From: Oscillospiraceae bacterium | Lineage (GTDB): Bacteria; Bacillota; Clostridia; UMGS1810 | Reading direction: 5' to 3' | Assembly (NCBI GenBank): GCA_022769845.1 | Contig: JALEIO010000104.1 | Coordinates: 1-15,007 of the forward strand | Length of the DNA stretch: 15,007 nt | Shown: positions 7,471 to 13,493 of the stretch, piece after piece | Layout: every line of letters begins with the position of its first letter | Numbering within the stretch: the first letter of the stretch is position 1 | Notes under the pieces: generated by a model | What the model saw: the letters and a program-made list of their open reading frames with translations, nothing else | The model's database searches: none | What the model was told of the DNA's origin: nothing | Program-made: the position numbers and the translations under genes

Positions 7471-7498
7471 AAAGGGCTGCGTAATTATGCAGCCTTTT
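7471..7498 (+). terminator. Terminator/attenuator between binding-protein and permease genes
   Basis: GGCTGC (7475-7480) and GCAGCC (7489-7494) form a stem, extended by a G-U and A-T pairs into the flanking AAAG and TTTT, with an 8-base loop. The T-run is short (4), suggesting partial termination. A second GGCTGC at 7464-7469 could compete for the same 3' arm. Confidence 0.65.
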
Positions 7499-7531
7499 GG
7501 TTGCGTTTAAGACTGGTGTGATTAAAAGACA

Positions 7532-8227
7532 ATGAATTTTTTTGAGGCATTTAAAGTGGCAAGTCCGGCGCTTCTTATCGGACTTAAAACGACTGTTCAG
7601 ATTGCGGTTATATCAATAGTTCTTGCAATACTTGTGGGAATAATAAGCTGCCTTATGAGTATTTCAAAATTTAAGCCGCTTTCGTATCTTGCTAAATTTT
7701 ATATTTGGATTATACGGGGAACACCTCTGCTTGTGCAGGGATTTTTTATATTTTACGCATTTCCGCAGCTTATGCAAATGTTTATTCCGTCATTCAGAGT
7801 AAACCTCTACACCGCCTGTCTTACGGCGTTTACAGCCAATGCGGGCGCGTATATATCCGAAATATTCCGCGGCGGAATACAGGCTGTTCCTAAAGGACAA
7901 ATGGAGGCAGCGCGAAGCCTTGGACTTTCAAAGGGCAAGGCTATGATTAAGGTTATTTTACCGCAGGCGTTTAAAATTTCAATTCCGTCTCTGGTAAATC
8001 AGTGCATTATAACGCTTAAGGATACATCAATCCTTTGCGCGCTGGGGCTTAAAGATATGGTGTATCATGCTAAAAACATCGTATCGCTCGGCGGAAACAG
8101 TCCGCTTGCAATTTGGAGCATTGTTGCGCTTTTTTATCTTGCGGTGGTAACTGTTCTTTCGCTTTTGTCATCTTTCCTGGAAAGGAGATTGAATTATGCC
8201 AAAGGTAGAAATACAAAATCTGCATAA
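7532..8227 (+). CDS. Polar amino acid ABC transporter permease (HisM/GlnP family)
   Basis: Inner-membrane permease of 231 residues, normal length for the HisM/GlnP family. The first membrane helix covers about residues 15-42, with further hydrophobic segments near 50-75, 85-110 and 190-220. The cytoplasmic EAA loop that docks the ATPase is visible as EAARSLGLSKGKAMIKVILPQ. The segment IIRGTPLLVQGFFIFYAFPQ is the family's conserved periplasmic/helix region. The ribosome binding site before 7532 is weak (GGTGTGAT lies further upstream), consistent with lower expression than the binding protein. Its 3' end overlaps the ATPase gene by 32 bases, so translation is coupled. Confidence 0.93.
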   Translation: MNFFEAFKVASPALLIGLKTTVQIAVISIVLAILVGIISCLMSISKFKPLSYLAKFYIWIIRGTPLLVQGFFIFYAFPQLMQMFIPSFRVNLYTACLTAFTANAGAYISEIFRGGIQAVPKGQMEAARSLGLSKGKAMIKVILPQAFKISIPSLVNQCIITLKDTSILCALGLKDMVYHAKNIVSLGGNSPLAIWSIVALFYLAVVTVLSLLSSFLERRLNYAKGRNTKSA

Positions 8228-8924
8228 ATATTTTGGAAAAAATGAAGTTTTAAAGGGAATTGACCTTGAAGTTAATGAAGGCGAGGTTGTTTGTGTCATC
8301 GGCCCGTCAGGCTCGGGAAAATCCACAATGCTCAGGTGCATAAATCTTTTGGAGGTTCCGACAAACGGAAAAATTACCGTTGACGGCTATGAAATAACAA
8401 GCAAAAAAGCTGATTTAAATAAAATAAGACGCAATATCGGTATGGTTTTTCAGCAGTTTAATCTGTTTCCGCATCTTACCGTTGAGCAAAATATTACAAT
8501 GGCACCCATAGACGCTAAAATTATGACAAAATCCGAAGCAAAGAAAAAAGCGAAGGAACTTTTGGACAGAGTTGGGCTTGCCGAGAAAATAAACGCATAT
8601 CCGCAAAGTCTTTCGGGCGGTCAGCAGCAGAGGGTTGCAATAGCGCGCGCTCTTGCAATGAAGCCTGATATAATGCTTTTTGACGAGCCTACAAGTGCGC
8701 TCGATCCAGAAATGGTCGGCGAGGTTTTAGCGGTTATGAAGGAGCTTGCGGCAGAGGGAATGACAATGATTGTTGTAACTCACGAGATGGGTTTTGCGCG
8801 TGAGGTTTCGGACAGAGTTATTTTTATTGACGAGGGCATTATTATGGAGCAGGGAACACCTGAAGAGGTTTTTTCCAATCCTCAAAATCCTCGGACAATG
8901 GATTTTCTCAATAAGGTATTGTAA
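8196..8924 (+). CDS. Polar amino acid ABC transporter ATP-binding protein (GlnQ/HisP family)
   Basis: ATPase subunit of 242 residues that powers the importer at the cytoplasmic face. All motifs are intact: Walker A GPSGSGKST (36-44), Q-loop VFQQFN, signature LSGGQQQR (139-146), Walker B IMLFDEP (D163, catalytic E164) and the switch His H196 (VTHEMGFA). The start is set by a strong AAAGGAGAT just before the ATG and lies inside the permease gene (overlap 8196-8227). The sequence fits the GlnQ/HisP/ArtP class of polar amino acid importers. It is the last gene of the operon; the structured element at 8938-9068 follows its stop and can serve as the terminator. Confidence 0.95.
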   Translation: MPKVEIQNLHKYFGKNEVLKGIDLEVNEGEVVCVIGPSGSGKSTMLRCINLLEVPTNGKITVDGYEITSKKADLNKIRRNIGMVFQQFNLFPHLTVEQNITMAPIDAKIMTKSEAKKKAKELLDRVGLAEKINAYPQSLSGGQQQRVAIARALAMKPDIMLFDEPTSALDPEMVGEVLAVMKELAAEGMTMIVVTHEMGFAREVSDRVIFIDEGIIMEQGTPEEVFSNPQNPRTMDFLNKVL

Positions 8925-8937
8925 AAATTCAAACTAC

Positions 8938-9068
8938 AAAAAACGGGACGACAAAGGGAAGCCCCCTTTGGCATTTCGTAATTTACTTTACGAAACGCTT
9001 AAAGGTTGTGGCTCGGTGACGATAATAATTCTTTATCGTCATTTCCCTAAAAATCGCCCCGTTTTATT
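8938..9068 (-). other. Multibranched stem-loop element: putative structured RNA, fold-back repeat or bidirectional terminator
   Basis: The outer stem pairs AAAACGGGACGA (8940-8951) with TCGCCCCGTTTT (9054-9065). Inside are a 7-bp hairpin (8952-8958/8964-8970), an 8-bp hairpin (8974-8981/8988-8995, extended by GC at 8971-8972 and 8997-8998) and a 9-bp hairpin (9017-9025/9033-9041). The two mismatches (8948/9057 and 8973/8996) are A.C on the plus strand but U.G wobbles in minus-strand RNA, giving a 12-bp outer stem and an 11-bp arm. A second fold is possible: AGGGAA/TTCCCT (8955-8960 with 9043-9048) plus CCTTT/AAAGG (8965-8969 with 9001-9005). A T-run exits both sides, so it can terminate the importer operon (plus) and the lipoprotein gene (minus). 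It might also be a small transposon-like repeat. Confidence 0.6.
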
Positions 9069-9070
9069 TT

Positions 9071-9697
9071 TTAATATTCAATTTTCTGATATCCTTCGGG
9101 AATTTCAAAATATGACGTCGGCACATCGGTGTTTATGCTTAAAAATTCAAGATAAACCTTTCTGTCGCCCATTTTTGTGATAATATATTTAAGATTTCCT
9201 TCCTTATCAAAGCAATAGTGGCTTTCTTCGCCGTTTTCCGAAACAAACTTTTCGCACTCATAAGTATTATCGCCGATAGTTTCGCGGCAAACCGTATATG
9301 TTTTCCCCAAAACGTTTTTAGAGTTAAAATCCTCTTGACGCTGCGCGTTTTTGTCGGCATCCTCAACGACATATGATTTCATATCGTCCAAAATGCCGTA
9401 ATTTTTTCCGTCCTTAACAAAAAAAGTTTGCTTGCCGTCGGCAGTTTCATACTGAAAATAATAATTTTCGCCGTCCACAGCCATTGTGCAGGTCATAGAT
9501 TCGCCCGTACTTTCCTCCCAGCTTTTGAACTCTGTAAGATATTTTCCGCCGTCAAAATACTTTTTGAAAAATACACAAACTCTGTCGTTTTCATCAGCAG
9601 TTCTTTTTTCACCCGGTTTTCCGCTTGAATTTGCGCAACCGCATAAAAAAATTAATGCCGCGCACAATATAAGGCAAAGCTTTTTGAATTTAGACAT
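9071..9697 (-). CDS. Putative lipoprotein of unknown function
   Basis: A 208-residue exported protein I cannot assign to a family. A signal peptide (KKLCLILCAALIFLCGC) ends in a lipobox with C21, so the mature protein should be membrane-anchored outside. The mature part is hydrophilic and beta-rich in appearance, with alternating aromatic and charged residues (YYFQYETADGKQTFFV, DKEGNLKYIITKMGDRKVYLEF). This pattern resembles LolA/LppX-like or outer-layer lipoprotein folds, but that is only an impression. It has a perfect consensus promoter 34 bases upstream and a G-rich ribosome binding site (GGGGG) near 9707-9711. Its stop codon abuts the structured element at 8938-9068. It is monocistronic. 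Confidence 0.8.
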   Translation of the reverse strand: MSKFKKLCLILCAALIFLCGCANSSGKPGEKRTADENDRVCVFFKKYFDGGKYLTEFKSWEESTGESMTCTMAVDGENYYFQYETADGKQTFFVKDGKNYGILDDMKSYVVEDADKNAQRQEDFNSKNVLGKTYTVCRETIGDNTYECEKFVSENGEESHYCFDKEGNLKYIITKMGDRKVYLEFLSINTDVPTSYFEIPEGYQKIEY

Positions 9698-9730
9698 AAA
9701 TTAACCCCCGTTTGCAAAAAGTCTGATTTA

Positions 9731-9759
9731 ATTATATAATACGGCGAAAAAAATGTCAA
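9731..9759 (-). promoter_or_regulatory. Consensus sigma-A promoter of the lipoprotein gene
   Basis: Read on the minus strand, TTGACA (9759-9754), 17 bases, TATAAT (9736-9731): both hexamers and spacing match the consensus exactly. Expected start of transcription is near 9724, giving a leader of about 26 bases. An inverted repeat ATGTCA (9753-9758) / TGACAT (9771-9776) overlaps the -35 and may be an operator. Confidence 0.8.
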
Positions 9760-9784
9760 ATTTTAAAAAATGACATAACAAATA

Positions 9785-9814
9785 AGGCATAAGCAGGTTC
9801 AGCGGCGTATGCCT
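9785..9814 (-). terminator. Weak hairpin downstream of the XRE regulator gene
   Basis: AGGCATA (9785-9791) and TATGCCT (9808-9814) form a 7-bp stem around a 16-base loop, 16 bases past the regulator's stop. On the minus strand it is followed by TATTTGTTATG, a poor T-run, so termination is uncertain. Confidence 0.35.
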
Positions 9815-9830
9815 GTTAAGTAAAAATTGG

Positions 9831-10130
9831 TTATTTTGTTGAGTTCAAAAAATCTACAAATAAATTAAGCATTTGCAGCTTGTTTTCATTCATATGCTTG
9901 ATTTTTGAAAAAAGCTTTATAAATTTTAAATCTTTATTCTCGATACCGAGAAGTTCGTCGGCAGAAAGCGACAAAATTTCACAAATTTTGACAAGAATTT
10001 CATAGCTTGGTTCCCGAAGTGTGTTTTCGTAATTTCTGTAGGTAGTTACAGGAATTCCAAGCATATCTGCCATTTGTTTTTGTGATATGTTACTGCCCTC
10101 GCGCGCATTTCTCAAATTCTTGTGAAACAT
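9831..10130 (-). CDS. XRE-family (Cro/C1-type) helix-turn-helix regulator
   Basis: A 99-residue DNA-binding protein. The HTH occupies about residues 3-62: NLRNAREGSNISQKQMADML, then GIPVTTYRNYENTLREPS and ILVKICEILSLSADELLG, a textbook XRE/HTH_3 pattern. Residues 63-99 form a short helical tail (KIKHMNENKLQMLNLFVDFL), perhaps for dimerisation. The longer frame from a GTG at 10148 is rejected: the strong GGAGGG (10143-10138) lies inside it and sits 7 bases before the ATG at 10130. It is divergent from the secreted-protein gene at 10341, which it may regulate. A possible -10 (TATAAT, 10193-10188) is visible on its strand without a good -35. It resembles small phage-type or cell-state regulators, but no phage genes are nearby. 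Confidence 0.9.
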   Translation of the reverse strand: MFHKNLRNAREGSNISQKQMADMLGIPVTTYRNYENTLREPSYEILVKICEILSLSADELLGIENKDLKFIKLFSKIKHMNENKLQMLNLFVDFLNSTK

Positions 10131-10264
10131 ACAAAAACCCTCCAACACAAATTGTTTGGCTCTTTTATGCTATGTGTTTTTATAGTAATTATACAACATA
10201 AACAAGGATATTTCGTAAAAAAACTCAAAATGAATTAAAATGTAATAAAAAAATTCAAAAAGGG

Positions 10265-10293
10265 TTGACAACCGACTTTGTTTGTGATATATT
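10265..10293 (+). promoter_or_regulatory. Strong extended -10 promoter of the secreted-protein gene
   Basis: TTGACA (10265-10270), 17 bases, TATATT (10288-10293), preceded by TGA at 10285-10287 as an extended -10. The -35 lies in the palindrome GGTTGACAACC (10263-10273). GTTGACA (10264-10270) is mirrored by TGTCAAC (10299-10305), bracketing the -10, a plausible operator for the divergent XRE protein. Confidence 0.75.
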
Positions 10294-10340
10294 ACTACTG
10301 TCAACTAATATTATACTTTTTTCAAATGGAGGAATAAAGA

Positions 10341-11669
10341 ATGAAGATTAAGGCAAGAAAAATTGCTGCGCTTGTAAGTGCGGCAGCGCTTTTGTCGTCG
10401 CAGGCGGCATTTGCAAGCTGGGAATTTGCCGGCTATGACACTACGGTGCCTGATTCTTATGGCAAAATTTACAACGAGGTAATCGGCGGTAAGTACACAA
10501 GCAAAACAAAGGTTGAACCGGTAGCGGAAAAAGACGTTGAGTGGAAATTTGAAGGCTACGAGCTTTCTTACCCGCACGCAGGTTACGAAAGACTCTACCT
10601 TGAAGGAAACGCTCAAAAGGGTATAACCAGAAACGTTTCACAGTTTCCGCAGTGGGAAACAAGATTCAAAGACTTTATGTGGGAATTATCGGGCGAGCAC
10701 CGCATCTATCAGCGTCAGCAGACAAAAATAAGCAACAAATATTGGGCTTGGGATTTTGGCAAGGATGCAACCGATGAGGCTATGGTGTTTGTGCCCACAA
10801 CACGCGTTGCAGATGTTAAAGAAAGTTTCAGACAGTACGGAATTGCAAATCTTGACAATGACGGAAACTATGTTTTCGACATAAACGGCAAGGTTTATAA
10901 TGAAGAAAAATTTGCTCTTTATAGCGATTTTGAGGCTATTCCCACACCGTTTAACGTAAAGCTTGATGAAGAAGGCGAGCCGACTAAAGAAATTAAAGAA
11001 GGCGATTTTCTCCACTTTGTTAATTTGAGCCAAATTAATGCAGACGGCAGCTATACTGTTACAGATGAAGATATTGCAAACTATATTGATATCGGCGCGT
11101 CTAAATTTGTTACAGGTCCTACATACTACGGCGAAAATCCGACAAAGGACGTTGCTGCTATTTATTACAGATCATATGACAAAGGCTGGAATTGGGATGC
11201 TGACACGGTACGTCTTGAAAAAGGTGCAAAAATAGAATGGACAAATCCGATTTATGAAATGGCAGAACCGCATAATTATTATCAGTACCTTATTGTAAAC
11301 GGTCTTGTAATGGACGGACGCAATGATACGCCCAGAATTTGGCGTTATACAAACGGTAAGGCTTCTCCTGACGTTGAGTGGAGATATGCGTTTGTTGAGG
11401 CGGATTATCCGTACAATGTTGTGGAATACAAATACATTCGCAACAGCTCGGGCAAAATGGTGCTTGCGTATGAAAACGGCGAACCGGTTTACCGTTATCC
11501 CACCGGCGAATTTGGAAATTATCACATTAAAGTTACCGATACCGAAATTCAGGTTTGGGTTAAGGACGCTAAAGGCGATTACAAAATTGACAGCATAAGC
11601 CGTACAGACGCTGATTTCGGCGGCGGTTATGCAGGTTACACAGGTGCGGCAGGCTATGTAGTTGAATAA
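10341..11669 (+). CDS. Secreted aromatic-rich repeat protein of unknown function
   Basis: A 442-residue exported protein; I recognise no known family. A signal peptide (KIKARKIAALVSAAALLSSQ) is probably cut after AFA at about residue 25. The mature chain is rich in Trp and Tyr and has four degenerate copies of a roughly 20-residue motif, about EW-x4-YE-x3-PH-x2-Y, at W27, W68, W300 and W347, as an N-terminal and a C-terminal pair. The tail is Gly/Tyr-rich (FGGGYAGYTGAAGY). No catalytic motif, sortase signal or membrane anchor is visible. It has GGAGG (10328-10332) 8 bases before the ATG, a strong promoter and its own terminator, so it is probably well expressed alone. A role at the cell surface, such as binding glycans or forming a layer, is only a guess. 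Confidence 0.85.
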   Translation: MKIKARKIAALVSAAALLSSQAAFASWEFAGYDTTVPDSYGKIYNEVIGGKYTSKTKVEPVAEKDVEWKFEGYELSYPHAGYERLYLEGNAQKGITRNVSQFPQWETRFKDFMWELSGEHRIYQRQQTKISNKYWAWDFGKDATDEAMVFVPTTRVADVKESFRQYGIANLDNDGNYVFDINGKVYNEEKFALYSDFEAIPTPFNVKLDEEGEPTKEIKEGDFLHFVNLSQINADGSYTVTDEDIANYIDIGASKFVTGPTYYGENPTKDVAAIYYRSYDKGWNWDADTVRLEKGAKIEWTNPIYEMAEPHNYYQYLIVNGLVMDGRNDTPRIWRYTNGKASPDVEWRYAFVEADYPYNVVEYKYIRNSSGKMVLAYENGEPVYRYPTGEFGNYHIKVTDTEIQVWVKDAKGDYKIDSISRTDADFGGGYAGYTGAAGYVVE

Positions 11670-11699
11670 TGCCGAACAGGTTTAAGCAGTAAGAATTTT

Positions 11700-11729
11700 A
11701 AAAGGGCGGCATAAGTCGTCCTTTTAATT
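11700..11729 (+). terminator. Intrinsic terminator after the secreted-protein gene
   Basis: AAAAGGGCG (11700-11708) pairs with CGTCCTTTT (11717-11725) in a 9-bp stem with one G-U pair and an 8-base loop, followed by AATTTT. It lies only 16-20 bases before the deacetylase start, so that gene is probably fed by read-through or by an unseen promoter. Confidence 0.8.
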
Positions 11730-11744
11730 TTAAGAGTGATAAAA

Positions 11745-12494
11745 ATGAAAAAAATTGTTAGCTTGATTATAATTTTTATAATGCTTTTTGAGTCTTCGTG
11801 CGCAATGTCGTTTCTTGACAGGCGTGGCAGAGTTATAATACTTATGTATCATAGAATTTGCACAAATCCAAAATGCACAGGAGATTATTGTATAACTCCG
11901 GAGAGGTTTGAGGAGGATTTAAAGTATTTTAAGAAAAACGGCTTTACAAGTGTTTTTGCATCCAAGCTTGGTGAAATTGATAAAACGGAAAAGAAAATTG
12001 TTGTTATAACCTTCGATGACGGATATAAAAGTGATATTGAATATGCAGCTCCCATTCTTGAAAAATACGGATACTGTGCGTCTTTTTATATTTTCGGCGG
12101 TGCTGTCGGCAGACAAGGGTATCTTACAAAAGAGGATATAAAACTATTGTCCGAGAAAAAATGCGCCGAGATAGGCAATCATACATATAGCCTTCATTCG
12201 CTTGCCGCGTCTACCCTTAATTTAATGTATGCAGACCCCAAAAACGACGAAAAAATTATTGCGGATTTTAACAAGAATAACAAATTTTTAGAGTCTGTAA
12301 CCGGTAAAAAGGTTGTCACCGCAACCTATCCAAACGGCGAATTTTCCGAAAGTGTGGATAAAAAATTAAAGTCAGACGGTATTAAAACCACCTTTTCAAC
12401 AAAATGGAATTCCTTCTTCGGTATTTCAAAATCTCGGCCCGCAGGCAGGAAAAACCGCAGTACGAGGGATAATATTGAGGATTTGATGAAGTAA
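11745..12494 (+). CDS. Polysaccharide deacetylase family protein (NodB domain)
   Basis: A 249-residue carbohydrate esterase 4-type protein, predicted to remove acetyl groups from a glycan such as peptidoglycan or chitin-like polymer outside the membrane. An N-terminal hydrophobic segment (IVSLIIIFIMLF) is a signal or anchor; the following ESSC is not a good lipobox. The domain opens with VIILMYHRI, then motif 1 TFDDGY (D91, D92), motif 2 HTYSLH (H146, H151) and motif 3 TYPNGEFS. The C-terminal motifs 4 and 5 (Asp/Trp and Leu/His) are not obvious, as in many short Firmicutes members. An in-frame GTG at 11736 is possible; I prefer the ATG at 11745. Both starts have weak ribosome binding sites. 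It is convergent with nagB across a shared terminator. Confidence 0.88.
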   Translation: MKKIVSLIIIFIMLFESSCAMSFLDRRGRVIILMYHRICTNPKCTGDYCITPERFEEDLKYFKKNGFTSVFASKLGEIDKTEKKIVVITFDDGYKSDIEYAAPILEKYGYCASFYIFGGAVGRQGYLTKEDIKLLSEKKCAEIGNHTYSLHSLAASTLNLMYADPKNDEKIIADFNKNNKFLESVTGKKVVTATYPNGEFSESVDKKLKSDGIKTTFSTKWNSFFGISKSRPAGRKNRSTRDNIEDLMK

Positions 12495-12497
12495 GAT

Positions 12498-12539
12498 AAA
12501 AAGAGGAAACCTCATTTTTTTTGAGTTTTCCTCTTTTTT
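12498..12539. terminator. Strong bidirectional terminator between deacetylase gene and nagB
   Basis: AAAAAGAGGAAA (12498-12509) pairs with TTTCCTCTTTTT, continued after one mismatch by CTCA/TGAG with a T-rich loop, about 16 bp in all. T-runs exit on both strands, so it serves the two convergent genes. Confidence 0.9.
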
Positions 12540-12553
12540 GTAATTTTTAGATT

Positions 12554-13279
12554 TTAAAAATTCGGACAAGCTTCGTTATCGCAGATAAGCGTAACGTCGG
12601 AATGAACTTTCAGTATTGATGCGGGAAGACCGGTTGAAATGCTGTCGGTAAGAAGTGATTTTACCGCTTCTTTTTTACTCTCGCCGTTTGCAAGAATTAT
12701 GATTTTTCTTGCTTTCAAAATAGTTCCTATTCCCATTGTAAGCGCCAATGTGGGCACTTTTGACACATCACTGAAAAACCGCGAATTTGCCTTTACAGTG
12801 CTTTGCGTAAGTGAGGTTAAATGGGTTAAAAGATTAAGGTTTTCGGCAGGCTCGTTAAAGCCGATATGCCCGTTTTGACCAATACCGAGAATTTGCAAAT
12901 CAATGCCGCCGTTTGCTGCAATAAGCTTTTCAAATTTGTCACATTCTTTAGCCGTATCGGTGCATTTCCCGTCTAAAATATGCGTATTTTCTTTTTTTAT
13001 ATTGATTTTTGAAAAAAGATTTTCTTCCATAAAATAGTGATAACTTTGAGGATTATCAGCAGAAATGGGATAGTATTCATCAAGATTAAATGTGCGTATT
13101 TCAGAAAAATCCACTCTGCCTTGCTCATACATTTTAACAAGTTCACTATACATTCCGACAGGTGTTGACCCTGTGGCAAGCCCAAGAACACTTTGTGGGT
13201 TCATAGTTACTTGACCTGCAACTATCTGTGCCGCTTTAAGCGAAAGTTCGGTGTAATTTTTGCATATTAAAAGGCGCAT
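12554..13279 (-). CDS. nagB: Glucosamine-6-phosphate deaminase
   Basis: Cytoplasmic enzyme of 241 residues converting glucosamine 6-phosphate to fructose 6-phosphate and ammonia, feeding amino sugars into glycolysis. Visible motifs are the phosphate-binding loop LGLATGSTPVGMY (33-44), FNLDEYY with catalytic D67/E68, and GIGQNGHIGFNEP with H138 and E143. The Asn at 136, where the E. coli enzyme has Asp, is usual in Bacillus-type NagB. Allosteric control cannot be judged from the sequence. The frame is open further upstream to 13423, but the start at 13279 is chosen because AAAGGAG (13297-13291) precedes it and the family begins with this M-x-L-x-I strand. No nagA or transporter is adjacent. 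The leader carries a long hairpin, and the divergent AraC regulator is a candidate controller. Confidence 0.96.
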   Translation of the reverse strand: MRLLICKNYTELSLKAAQIVAGQVTMNPQSVLGLATGSTPVGMYSELVKMYEQGRVDFSEIRTFNLDEYYPISADNPQSYHYFMEENLFSKINIKKENTHILDGKCTDTAKECDKFEKLIAANGGIDLQILGIGQNGHIGFNEPAENLNLLTHLTSLTQSTVKANSRFFSDVSKVPTLALTMGIGTILKARKIIILANGESKKEAVKSLLTDSISTGLPASILKVHSDVTLICDNEACPNF

Positions 13280-13304
13280 AAACAAAAAATCTCCTTTGAT
13301 TTTT

Positions 13305-13369
13305 GCCCTCCGAAACAGCCCGAATTTTAGGTCTTCCGTTCCGAAAATTCGAGCTGTTTGACGGATGGC
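13305..13369 (-). promoter_or_regulatory. Long stem-loop in the nagB 5' leader
   Basis: CGAATTTT (13321-13328) pairs with AAAATTCG (13344-13351) and AAACAGC (13313-13319) with GCTGTTT (13353-13359). The intervening C.A mismatch on the plus strand is a U.G wobble in nagB mRNA, giving 16 continuous pairs. After a 2-base bulge, TCCG/CGGA and GCC/GGC extend it. The hairpin fills most of the predicted 109-base leader and ends 11 bases before the Shine-Dalgarno site. There is no T-run. It fits a cis-acting leader or a protein-binding RNA; it does not look like the glmS ribozyme. Confidence 0.65.
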
Positions 13370-13394
13370 GGTTGTTGTGTCAATATTATAATAT

Positions 13395-13423
13395 ATTATA
13401 TTTGAAAAAATGTATTTACACAA
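13395..13423 (-). promoter_or_regulatory. Putative nagB promoter
   Basis: On the minus strand, TTGTGT (13423-13418), 17 bases, TATAAT (13400-13395). Expected start near 13388, giving a leader of about 109 bases. A second TATAAT-like stretch just downstream (13385-13390) reflects the local AT richness. Confidence 0.65.
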
Positions 13424-13447
13424 AAGAAAAAAAGTTTTACACTATTG

Positions 13448-13476
13448 TTGATTTTATCAGAAGATTGTGTTATTAT
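13448..13476 (+). promoter_or_regulatory. Putative promoter of the AraC-type regulator gene
   Basis: TTGATT (13448-13453), 17 bases, TATTAT (13471-13476), preceded by TGT (13468-13470) as an extended -10. Expected start near 13483, only about 11 bases before the ATG at 13494. It lies back to back with the nagB promoter, 24 bases apart. Confidence 0.6.
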
Positions 13477-13493
13477 GAATATGGGTGAATAAT

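Noticed and set aside
8794..9180. Plus-strand frame of 128 residues running out of the ATPase gene
   Set aside because: It is an out-of-frame shadow crossing the structured element and the end of the lipoprotein gene.
10131..10148. GTG start for the XRE regulator six codons upstream
   Set aside because: It would place the strong GGAGGG inside the coding sequence; that site is correctly spaced for the ATG at 10130.
10188..10216. Full promoter for the XRE gene on the minus strand
   Set aside because: TATAAT (10193-10188) is good, but none of the 16-18 base spacings gives a -35 close to TTGACA, so it is mentioned only in the gene entry.
13280..13423. N-terminal extension of NagB by 48 residues (open frame to 13423)
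   Set aside because: The family starts at the M-x-L-x-I strand, AAAGGAG sits before the ATG at 13279, and the extension overlaps the hairpin and the predicted promoter.
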